A stretch of DNA of 64,000 bases from contig NC_134982.1 of assembly GCF_965638725.1 (NCBI RefSeq), positions 74,662,155-74,726,154 of the forward strand. The letters are read 5' to 3'. Every line of letters begins with the position of its first letter. The first letter of the stretch is position 1. The notes below the pieces were generated by a model. The model ran no database searches. It was not told the origin of the DNA and saw only the letters and a program-made list of their open reading frames with translations. Positions 1 through 11,700 of the stretch are shown here, in pieces. This DNA is from Aptenodytes patagonicus. Taxonomy: Eukaryota; Chordata; Aves; Sphenisciformes; Spheniscidae. Made by a program: the position numbers and the translations under genes.

Positions 1-3000
1 ACAGCGCTTTGTATATTATGCCTTACCACTGGCACTGAAATTGCTCTGTGTATCCCTGGTTAAAGCAAACAGCATCCATGGAAGCATGACACATATTTCT
101 TACCTTTGTGACCTAGAAGAGATGCAGGGCCACTCTGAGTAACAAATAAAATATTAAACATGCTTACCTACAAAAGCTAACAAACAGTAGCTTAACTGTA
201 GGATTTGCTGTTTCACATTGATTGTTGTAACTGTGTACTAGGCCTACTTTCAGGTGTTGTTGAAATTACACATACCTTTTTTTTTGGTGATGAACTTGTC
301 CTTAAGTTCTGAGAGTAAGTTATCCTTGGTTTTGAATGGCACAAAACTAAATATTCGTTCTTCTGCAAGAAATTAGCATTACATCATGGAAAGCAATGTT
401 GCTATTGTAAATAATAGAGGCAGGCAAACTACAGAGGTGGAAGGTACCTGAAAAACAAAGATTATGGGCACCTGCAGAAAATACAAGAGTATTATTGGAC
501 TTATGCTCAAACAAATGCATGTTTTCTTAATCCCTGTTCTTGTAACTTCTCATCTCTTCTTGTCTCAGGCCATATCTGACTGAAATGGGAAACATTCCTG
601 AATAAAGGTCTTACTCCTTCACTTTTTCTCGTGACAAATCCTATTTGCTGAGCTGACAAGAAAAGATTATAAAATGAACTGTTGCAACAGTTTAATATTA
701 CATCATATAATTTCATTAACTCCTTTTTCTTCTGTCAGAGTGATTTATTTGAATTGTCATGCAGCAAAATAAAGCTGTCTGTCAGACTTTATACGAATGA
801 AACCTGCAATTAATAGTGATGATTGAATGTCAAATGGTGCGAGTGAGTACTGGGCATTCTGGATGTTCGTGTTGTGTTTGTCCAGTTCAGTGTGACATGT
901 TTAAGCTGTGTCCCTAACTCTGTTTTACACTGAATGGCAGTTTGAGTTGTTATCTAATGTAGTTTTGTCAAGTTTTTGGTTCATAAGGGGCTGTGTGTCT
1001 TCCTGATACCCATGATAAAAAGAGATGATTTCTCATAAAAAAGAGGTTGACATAGTAATTTCAGCTATTGTAACCACTTAATCCTAAATACCTCCAAAAT
1101 TTTAAACAAAATTAAATCAAGTGGTTCCCAGAACACTGGTCCACCATGAGGTGTTTCACAACTATAAGAGAACCTATCTGAGCTGTGTGGTGGTGTCACA
1201 GATTATCAGAAGTGAGTTGATGACGCAGTCCATTGCAAGAAATATTCAGAACATTTGTCTATCATTAGGCAATTCTTAATAGCTGTAATTCTGCTGATGT
1301 GTAACACACCAAACGGTATTTCACCCACCATGCAAGCAGATGGGATGAGATGGCTGAGAGATTTGAGTAGGAAGCATATGTCAAAATTAGTTACCTTTAT
1401 GTTTGGAATGGCACAGATGAAATAAAAACCTACAGACAATAGGCATAAACAACACTGCCTTCTGCTTTTCCAGATAGATGTAATTTGGTTTTGGTAGAGG
1501 GCTGTAAACCTGGATACCACTTGAGTGGTATGTAGAGGAATGAAACTAACAATTATGTAGTCTTTATAGAGGAATCTTGTTGGTGGCAAAGAGAATAAAC
1601 ACTGAAAAGAGCGAGAATGATTATGATTTCAGCAGGTGACACATTGACATTTATCCTGGATTCCAGTATATTTGCTTTCATTTCTTGGTAATTTTTGTTT
1701 TGCATTTTTTTTGTGGCATTTTGATAGAGAGTGACCAATTAGTGTGACTTTTATTGAAAAACTAGTAAAATGTTGAGAGCCATAAGAAATAATTGTTTTG
1801 AAGGACTGATTTTACAAAGACCGTAAGTTTCTTCACATCGCTTTTGCCTATAGTACTTCTTAAACATTAACCTTAGTCAGCATTCATTCTAATTGAAGGT
1901 TATATGATGATGATAAATGAAGAGAATGGCAGAATTTAATTCTCTTATTGCAGAATGCCTCAGTATCCATTCTTTTGACTTTCAACAAAAGCATCAATGA
2001 ATGTGTACGGGCTTTGTGCAAAGCAAATGAGATAATATATGCTTTGGCTTCAGAAATCTGAAATTTATTAGTTTTTCAAAACCTCATACATAATTATTAA
2101 AATAGAAATTGTAGTAACTGAAGATCATATAACTCTTGAGGACATTTAAAGTGAAATTTGAACAATTTTTTTCAGCTTTCTCATGGTTTTAAACCTGAAA
2201 ATACTGCCTCAGTTCACTTTTGATCACTTGTGATAACCAAAATAAAGTGATGAGAGGTATATATTTTAGGTCAGATGATAAAATATGAACCCAAGCCTAT
2301 ATCCAATTTCTTTCAATATTAGCAATTATTGAAAGAATCATGAAAGGTAGGTCTAATGGGTCCTCAAGAGTATATAACCTACTGTCCTCCCCCACTGCTG
2401 CCTCTAGCTGTTTGTATGTAATTTCTGAGAGATATTTATTTAAGTTTCATAATGATGCAGTACTGAAGTACTGGAGGTTCTGCAACTGCCATAGACATTA
2501 CATTTCAGTGCTAAACTATTCTTAGAATTAGAAAGCTTTTTTTTTCCCCAGAGGAAGTTTGATCTGTTTTTCTGCAATTTGAACTCAGTACTTTCAGTTG
2601 TGTCAACTTTAACATCTGTTTTTTCTGTTTCCAGTATTTTCTTGTGCAGAATCTGAAATGCTAAAATGCAATTACATGTCTACAGAGCATAGTATACCCT
2701 GTAACTCCGAATAGGAAGCAGTGGACATTTCAGTGCAATGCCTACTCTCACAGAGCTACACTTCCACTGTGTCATTCTGAAACTCCTCTTAGCTGAGGAG
2801 AGTGGAATGAAGTCAGGAGAAGAAATAGGTGCTTGTGGGTTACCGTGGTCTGGCACAACTTAGCAATTCCACTAAGAGTGGTAAAGTTTTGGAAAGTTTT
2901 GCTATATATTCGTAAAGCTGACTCTCAAAGGCTGTGTTTACAGACCTCAGTGTGCAGCAGGTTTTTTTAATTAATTTTTTGAACTAATTCCTTCAATAGG

Positions 3001-5783
3001 AAGGAAGTCTCTGAGATATGCTTTCAGGGAAAGTGTGATATCTGTGTCCAACAAGGTTTACTTTTTTATTAGCTAGTTCATTTAGGTTTTTAAAAAACTG
3101 GCTCTAAGCTTAATATGTATTGCAAGCAATCTAACACATCTGTTGAAAAAAACCCGTTGCCTGCCTTAGGCTTATATTGAAATTTTTATTTGTTCAATTC
3201 ATTAATGCTTGACAAGAAACATACATTTTAAGATAATGTTTTGAACTATGACAGATTTACAAAAAAAACTACTGCTGTCCTCAGTGCATCTTGGGTAACA
3301 TTTCTTTGGAAATCTGTAAAAAAAAATCAGTGATTTAATTTGCGGAAAAATATGACCACTAACCTTACAAAATTCTATTGTCTAAAGAATTTCATTATTT
3401 TATGCCTGAAACTCTACTGTAAATTATATATAAAACTAATTAATTTTGGTGTCAAGATATAGATCTGGAGGATCGTCATTATTATTAATAGAATTTTGAA
3501 AGCTTTTTAAAATCTGAAACATTTATTGTTTGACAGTTAAAGCAGTCAGCTTTTTGGTTGTGTTGCATCTCAACATTTTAGTTCTGTGGCCTTCAATGTT
3601 TTCAGTATTTTAGAATATGTAGGTCACATAACTTATTTTCATGATGCTCGTGTTTTTTGCATGCTTTTAGGGCAAAACTATCTTAATTCATTTCACATCT
3701 GGCATGTGGCTCAAAAAATCCAGCTGAAATCTCTGTAATATCTTCAGGCTGTCCCTGTGTAGTGTGTTTTGGTGACTTCTAGTTTTGATGACTTCTTGTT
3801 TTGATATTGTGATACTCTCAGAATTATGTTTGTGACAGTCGTCCTCTTCCTTAAAGCAACGTCTTGATTGAGATTGCACTTCAGCTGCTGTAATAGACAA
3901 ATTTAGATGAAGTATTCCAGAGTTACCAAAGCGGGGTTCCTGCAGATTATTTTCCCTCCAAAAATTTGACGATGATCAGCATCTGGGGCAAAAAGTTCTG
4001 TGTTTTCCCTGCACAATCCATGAATGAAATACATATTTTTCTTTATTTTTTGACTTTTATTCTGCTGGATATTGTATAGTTCCCACTGGTTCTTGTAGTG
4101 GGCACTATCTATGCCAGTAAAGATTTTGTAGAAAATTGTGGTAGACCCTCCTCTCTCATTTGTCTCTCAGTATTTTCCATTTTTTCTCTCTTCCATTCAC
4201 AGTAATTCTTATCATTCAGGTTTGCTTTCTTGACTACTAAGCTCGTGTCCTCACAGACCTGCTTTCTAAGACTCCCAAATCTTACTTCTGAGGGGTGGTG
4301 ATGGTTTCAGAACACACTACTTTTTATCTGATGTGAGTGCTTTTTTTTTTCCATGTGTATCACTGTACACGCAGCAACACTGAATTTCCTCTACCATTTC
4401 CACACCTGGTTAGTAAGCTTGTGTGGTTCTCCAGCATCAGCTTGGTACCACCTAAAGAGCAGCTTGGGGCCAAGGGCAGCTTGTTGTAAGACAAAATACT
4501 AGTGGTATCCCGCTACGGGGGAAACTGATTAGTTCCTCTGTTTCTCACCTTTTAGGCAATCACTTATCTCTAAGGACCTCTTCCTTGTCCCAGAGAAACC
4601 TGGTTTCTCTAATAGCCTTTTGTGATGGACCTTGCTGAATTCCCATTTGGATCTGTCAAATAACACCCCTCTATTCCTCTAGTACCACTTGGGTTTTGCC
4701 CTCAGAAATAATGAAGTAATGAGATGGAGATGTTATCAACATTTGGGAGTTTGATTCTTGAGCTTCTCCAATGAAGGAGATTTTAATGTTGATACTCCAT
4801 TGTACTGCTGTATTTTGGGGAGGACATAAATCTGATTATTTAAATATCCTTTGAAGGTTAGTTAGAATATAAAGCACAGTTCAGAGTTAAATTCCCTTGG
4901 CCTCCAAAGGCTCACACTCATCTTTATTTTAAGTCTGCTATGTGTGCAACCAAAGGTGAAGGGAAATGGCTACAATACTTAAAATACTTCCCTTTTGTTT
5001 CAGCATAAAAGAAATGAAACGTATTTTTAGAGTCATGGTGGATTTGCTTATTTGTATAAGGTTTTTTTCTGTTCTAATTTTATTCTGTATTAAGTCTCAG
5101 AAGCATTCAAGGTTATAAAAGGCACGATTAAAAAATAGTTACAATTCCTCATAGGAAGTGAAAAACCTGAAAAAAAATTATTGCTTTTCCCCTTCTCCAT
5201 TAAAATCACCAGAGAAGTTAGCTTTGAACCTATTACTTTAACCTACACAGTAGTGAAAGCAAAGCATGCTTTTTATTTAACTTAATACTACATAATAGAT
5301 TTAGGAATTCAATACAGTGTAGAAACCTTTCACATTACAGTAGAATACATATTTAGACTGTAAGACACTCTTCCAGTATGGTGTGAAAGAACTGCTGCTT
5401 CTGTGGGAAAGCACTATGGAAAGATTGCTGTTCTGTAAATAACACTGTTTTCTTTCGTAGGAAAATACCTTGTCATTGAAACAAATAAAAAGGTCCAGTA
5501 ATAATGAAGTAAGATATTGCAATGGTGGAACAACTTGCTTACCCTTTGCCCTCTTGAGCTGACCTAATCAGTATAACAGCACATGCACTGAGTGACCAAA
5601 TATTTGCTCTTACCAGAGCAGAATTGTCCTGTTGTAGACTTCACCACAGAACAGCACTGAAATACTATTGCTTTTTTGACTTAACCTCATAATGTTGGCT
5701 TTATCCCAGTGAAAGTATAGCTCGTTAGGAATAGACACTTCTGTCTGTCTTAAGGAAGAGTTGCCAGGAGCGTGTAAAGAAAC
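1..5783. other. non-coding stretch, no recognised gene or repeat
   Basis: AT-rich sequence with scattered short homopolymer runs and no open frame longer than about 130 codons. None of the short open frames looks like a known protein, and I see no recognisable transposon. It reads as ordinary intronic or intergenic bird DNA. Confidence 0.6.
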
Positions 5784-6100
5784 TGTGGTGGGCTGACCTT
5801 GGCTGGCTGCCAGACCACCACCCAGCTGCTCTCTCAATCCCCTTCCTCAACAGGACAGGGGGAGAAAATAAGATGAAAAAACTCACGGGTCAAGATAAGT
5901 ACCAGGAGATCACTTACCAATTATTGTCACAGGCAAAACAGATTCAATTTAGAGAAGATTTAATTTATTCTATTACTAATTAAAAATAGAGTAGAATGGT
6001 AAGAAACAAATACAAAACTGAAACCACCTTCCCCTCACTGCCCCCCATCTTCCCATTCTCAACTTCACTCCTCCATGCCCAACTTTTCTACCTTCAGAGT
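5784..6100 (+). mobile_element. 3'-truncated LTR of an endogenous retrovirus
   Basis: The segment starts with the canonical LTR 5' end TGTGGTGGGCTGACC and continues through a stretch rich in short pyrimidine blocks. I recognise it as an LTR type that occurs in many copies in bird genomes. The left edge is sharp. The right part fades into unrelated AT-rich sequence near 6100, with no CA-3' end, so the copy has lost its 3' part. There is no internal gag, pol or env sequence beside it. The family assignment is from memory of bird repeats, so orientation and class are more certain than the exact subfamily. Confidence 0.65.
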
Positions 6101-8274
6101 TACATTCAGAAATAAGTTGTTTTACAGTTTCTATGTGTTTTGACACTTCTTATGATTTCATCTAGATAAGGCATTTTCAATCTAGTTAGAAAGCAGGAAT
6201 AAAGAAAATAAGCTAAAAGTTAAATAAACTGTCTAGAAATGAATTCTGCCTGTTAATAGAACACCTTTTTTGTCATTCAAATGTGTTCAGGCAATGCAAT
6301 ATTATTTTCTCCTAGTGGCTTTTTCTTCCTGCTTTCTTGTATTGCTGGTTATTTCCATTTCTTCAAATAATGATTTGACCTCTTTATTAATAGAAGATAG
6401 CATTTGATTTTCAAAATATTCCACTCAGTCTCTGTCCCTAGTAGATACAAAGATAAGAGCTGTACAATCAGATTTAGGCATGAATATGAGTTTCCATAAA
6501 GAAGAAAATATTTAAGTATCTGAATATCTGGAGAGGTGTTCAAATTTCAGCAAAATGTTGGAGAATTGAAGTTTTTTTTCCATGACAATTGTTCAAAAAA
6601 ATTCCGAGGCAAACTTTTTGCCCACACCTGTTAATTTCCTCACCTAAGCAACATGGGGGGGGAGGGGGCAGTTGTTTGGTTTTTTTGTCGTACTAACAGC
6701 TCATACAGAGCAACAGAAAGCCAAGCAAATTGCATAAAGGGGCCCCAGAAGCCCAAGAGATGGATTTCTAGAGAATTTGCTGAATCACTCCACTCCTTCA
6801 AAATAATCATTTCAAGGGGAGAATATTTTCAGCTAGGTCCCATTGGACCCTGCACTACAAAAAAATAAATGAATAGTGTATAAAGTTTCTATTTTCACAA
6901 AGTAAGCTGGTGGAAAATGTTATGCTAGGGAGATAATAGAGAATTGATGCAAATCTCATGCCAAAACTACTGCTTTGGTGAACAAGCAACCTGAATTCTT
7001 CTCTAGGGAAACAGTTTTGTTTAGTGAAGACAATCCTGCTTGGAGTGCTGGCAGCTCTTTGCTGCCTTCCAAGTCTCCTTCTGCAATTTGCATAAATTCC
7101 ATATGTTACAGATTCCCTCTGCAGTTCAGCTGTTGGTCCCTTTACCTTGTCCATGGTCAAGCATATAGTATAATATAAAATGATTGAATTAACTCACATA
7201 TTTGTATACCATATAAAAAGTTAGCTGAATGAGAATTAAATAAAAATTATATTTCACCATGAAATTTGTATTTACTTACAATACTTGATCTTTCCCATAA
7301 CTGCCGTGTTATGTTTATATAATATCCTAAGAATATTTTTTAAGTAATATTTTTCTCTTCTTTTTTATATGCTATATTTCAGTTTTCAGAATAATCTCTG
7401 TCAGATCATAATGTGCTTTATGTAGAGGTGCAGAGTCTTCTTTTTCAGGCATTGTGAAAGGTCTTGGAAAAGTCATTTCTATATGGCAAGAAACCAAAGA
7501 ATTTTGTCCTCTTGGTTTGTCTTTCTGAAAAGTCTAGGTGGACATGTTGATCAAAAGAGTTCATGGCATTTTTTTCAGATTACTTTTGAAATACCACAGT
7601 CATTACTAGTCTTTGGAATCAGTGTAGTTCTGGATTATTGTATAATCTATAGTTCTTTTGCTCTATCAGGGGTTATTCTGGTCCTGACAAACATACGAGT
7701 CAGAACTTTTCTTAACTCCTCTGTCTTCACTATTGAAGAGAGTTGTTTTTTCATATGTCCCATTAAAAAAATGGAAAGTCCAGATTTTAATTCAATATGG
7801 CAAGAGGATACAGTTCTAAAAACCTCCTTTCTTACTGTAGAGTTGGAGACATGGATGGAGAAAGCTGTGGAGGTGCCAAATTCCATCACCAGCAGAGACA
7901 AGTAGTCAATCCTACTGTTGAAAAGAATTTTTTTTCTTTGTCTCCATTCTGGGTTTAATGCTTTGTCAGTTTCACCTTCAGATTCTTTAGTAAATGGCTT
8001 TCTAAGTTACTGTAGGCAATGCAGTTGCCTGCTCCCTTTGAGTGCCAGTGAGTGCACATTATTATTTGGTATTATTAGGAGCTTTCACTTGCCTCTAACC
8101 CTATTGACCTCAGCAGAGGCATTTATGGCTCTGACAATCCTTTCTGTTCCTTTTTGGGTAGGAGCTAAATATGATCCTAAAACATCTCAAGGAATTTCAC
8201 TAAAAACATCACCATTTCAAAAAGCTCAGTACAACCAACAAGTCTAAATAAATTTTCCTCTTATTGTTTTCTAG
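6101..8274. other. non-coding stretch, no firm feature
   Basis: AT-rich sequence. It contains plus-strand open frames of 140 codons at 7483-7905 and 109 codons at 7918-8247, with no signature of a host protein. Around 7665-7745 the first of these has a faint resemblance to the LINE segment that precedes the RT palm (an LN..FxSVFT-like pattern), too weak to call an element. Confidence 0.5.
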
Positions 8275-8356
8275 TAAGCGAGCAGTGGAGCTGGAAAACT
8301 TGGCAGCAAACTCTTTGTCTTTCCTGCTTGTATCTGTGGAGCCTGGATTTTGCAAG
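8275..8356 (+). other. candidate spliced exon (unverified)
   Basis: An 82-nt segment lies between a pyrimidine-rich acceptor (TTATTGTTTTCTAG, ending at 8274) and a good donor (TGCAAG|GTAAAT, donor starting at 8357). It is clearly richer in GC than its flanks. Two of the three plus frames are open throughout; in one of them, 27 codons run from 8276 and end exactly at the donor. I do not recognise either translation. It may be a coding exon, a 5'UTR or lncRNA exon, or a chance pairing of splice-like sites. Confidence 0.22.
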
Positions 8357-8730
8357 GTAAATGTTCCATTTTAATTGACTGTAATTTTATATTATTATAG
8401 TTTCCAATGACTACAATGACCTTATAATACCTCTAGGTTTTGAAGAAAATACCCTTGCTTGGTGTTTCATCTACAATTTTAGCAGTGAATTGTATTAGAA
8501 TACTCTTATAACTTAAAATAAATGCAATGAGTTGCTTTGGATTCATTAACAAGCACACCTCCCTCGCAGGAAGAAAGGAAAAGGATGCCAAGATCTAGGT
8601 TATTTGTGAGTTTCTGGGTTATTGCTTCTTTATTTCCATCAATCTGAGTGAAAGAACAGCTAACCTGAGCCTGAAGATTTAAATCTGAATGTGAATGCAT
8701 TTATTATGTCAAGATGTATTCTCCGTATTC

Positions 8731-8766
8731 TGTGTTTATTGGTGATTTTGTGTTTATTGGTGATTT
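8731..8766. repeat. 18-bp tandem duplication
   Basis: The unit TGTGTTTATTGGTGATTT occurs twice, head to tail, at 8731-8748 and 8749-8766 with no mismatch. It lies in otherwise unremarkable non-coding sequence and looks like a recent slippage duplication. Confidence 0.9.
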
Positions 8767-11700
8767 TATTAGAGGGGAGACTGAAGGCGATTCGTCAGAG
8801 GTACCCGGCTATGTTTGACAATCTTTATTGCTGTACAGTTTTTAAAATGAGAGGTTCTTATTCATGCACTTAAACATAGTTCTTAATAGTGATATTTGAA
8901 AGGTAGTCATGTTAAATATTTGGAAAATTCAGTTCTTTTACACGTGGTGAAAAAAAGGTCTTCAAAAGCTTTTTTATTATATATTATAAAGAATTGAACC
9001 AGAAGCTATGCAAAAGCTGCTCCAAATTCATGCTTTTAAATGGAGTGCTGAGCAGAAGAATTACCCCCTCTCAAAAGAAGTGCCACTTTGAGCTGTACAT
9101 TCAAGGTGGAAAATTGGCCCTTTTGAAAAACAAAATCAGCAGACTTCCCAGCACCTAAAACGGGGGAGTGAATATTCTACTCTTCAGCATTTATTTAACA
9201 AGCTGAACCCCAAGGCTGTGCATTTTAATGTATTGTATTTCTTTACTAAGGAGAGAAAAAAAAGGTGAATCCGCCTTTGCTGTGAGTGAAACCCTGCTAT
9301 GAGATGTGGGTGGTGATTGTAAAAAGAAAAGTAGCAGCATTTCCTTCTAGGCGACTTCTGAGGATGGAATCCATTTGTAAATACTGAAAAAGGCTGGCCA
9401 TTTTTCCCAGCTCTCTTTCACCTCTAGAAACAGTAAAAAAATTTCAGTTGTGAGGAAAAGCCCAAACACAATGATTTTCCATGCAGATGGTTAGGCATTG
9501 AACAATCGGACTTGCCAGAAAAGTGTGGGTGGTGGTGTGTTTCGAAGAGGTGCTGGTGCAGCTCCCCAGATTTTGTGTTGTGTTACATAGGCCTCATCTA
9601 TCTTGAGTTCGTGAATCCAGCAGATTCCAGTGCAGAGAAAGCACTAGCAATCAGCAGTCTGATGGCTAAAGCCATAATTTTACAAGAGCGTAAACACAAT
9701 TTTCATGATTATCTTGCATTGTGTTTAGTGACAATTTAAGCATGTACTTAAACACTTGCAGAATTGGGATATATTTGGCTCAATGGCAGCTAAAGAAGTG
9801 ACAGTTGAAGACAATGAGTAAAATTTCCAAAGCATCTATACCTGATATAGCAGCAGGCACGTGCTGGTCTTTCTCCATCATATATGATAGCTTGGTATCT
9901 TAGGCAGGATAACAGTCACAAAAAATAATATAATGTTTTAAAACACAATTGGTAAAAAGCATTTAATTTTTTTCTAAAAAACTAGTATTATGACTTTTTA
10001 ACCAGTTCTGACTTACAGGGCTTCCTTTGGTTGTAGGTGTAGTTAAATCTGAAGGTGCCATTGATTCTAGTGACTTATGTGTAATTTTTGGCATTGACAT
10101 TTCAATAGCAAAACATCAATATTCAATTTGGAGTTAGCAATAAGTCACTGCCAGTGAGAATAGACTAATACATCTTTATGATGATGATCTTCTGTGGGGT
10201 AATGAGATGTTTTTAATCAGCCAAAAGGGTAGGTTCAGAGTTGCAATTTGATCATTCTATTTTTAAACAGGTTTGGGGAATTATTGTGACGTAAATTGTC
10301 CTTCATTCTGTCTTTTGTCTTCCTCCTTCTGAAAAGATTTATTACCACCTATTTAACTTGTTTTCCTAACATTCTTCTTGTGAATTTGGAATGCATAGTG
10401 CATAACATTTGTGGATTTGCATAAGCTTGATGCTGTGAAAGTTTTCTCTCTACTTCTGATTTCACATTAGGGTACTAACAAAAAACATCCGAAACCCCTG
10501 AGTAGTTTTTAGGCATCTCAAGAATGTTTCTTTGGTTACTAATGTAGAAAATACTAAGTGCTAATGTAAGTCACTGAGCCACTATAGGTGTAATGTCTTT
10601 TTCTACTTCAGAAATTAAAAAAAAGAAAAGGAAGAGGTTATTTCAGAGTGTCACCACATATGTCCATACGTATGTATTTCTTTTCTAAAGAGAAAAGATC
10701 CCAGTACTCCATAAGCTGAAATTGTCCACATGAGCAAAAATTATATATCTTTGTGCTTGGGACATTCAAGATAAAATAAAATTAGGTTGGAGGTGGTGTC
10801 CTCTAATCTAATAGCCCAGTCGTTTTTATATACCAGTGGCCTGATTCTGATTTAAGGTCATTTTTCTTCCTGGGCAAATACAGACTCTCACCTGGCACTG
10901 GGGTGTGTGAATTCTTTCTAAACATTTTGTATAGTCCCTTTACTGATTAGTAAATGCTATTTGGACCAGAAATCCTCTAAGTGTGTTTCTTAAGACTCTG
11001 GCTGATGAACTGTTCTCCCTTTTTTCTTCTATGAATAGCCATCCTGGAGAGAACAACACTGTGATGGTGCTAAAGTGCTGTGCTTTTATTTTGGGTATCT
11101 GCAGTCAACAGCCTGTATTCATTCAAATGAGTACAAGCGATATGAAGATTTTCCATACTGTGATATTGGCTGTTGCTGATGGTGTGTTTGTGTAGCCAGA
11201 TTAACTCAGTTTCCTTCCCCAGATGGACAACAGTGCTTTAAGAACTGATTTTTACTAATGCAGCCACCCTGTTTTAGCCTACCAGGGTGAGAGATATTTT
11301 TTATATTATCAGATATAGCCAAACTTCATATGAGTGCAGTACTTGTCTAGAAATGATTAACTATTATTTCCACTGTCTTCTATATTGACTCTAATTGCTT
11401 GTGCTTAAACATCTATTTTTCTTGAGTAACTTCCCTGAACTTGATGGACCTGTAGATTGAGGAAAAAAATGCATCTCCTGAACATTCCTAGAGGAGAAAA
11501 CCAAAAAATTCTGGATGATTGTATTTTTTTCTGCTCTTTAATCTATGAATCTAGATTAAAAAAGGCATTTAGCCAGGGGTTTGGTAGTATAATTAATTAA
11601 GGTTTCTCAGATCTCTCAGTGTTATCAGGTCTGTCTGCCTGAAAATAAATAAAAGCTGCCATGACTGCTATGCTTTCGAGACCAGAAGCTACTGTTCTTC

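Noticed and set aside
7483..8247. Two consecutive plus-strand open frames; part of the first (about 7665-7745) resembles a LINE pre-palm segment
   Set aside because: Only one short pattern (LNSSVFT) fits, and the conserved block expected just downstream (GPDG-like) is absent, so an ancient LINE cannot be claimed.
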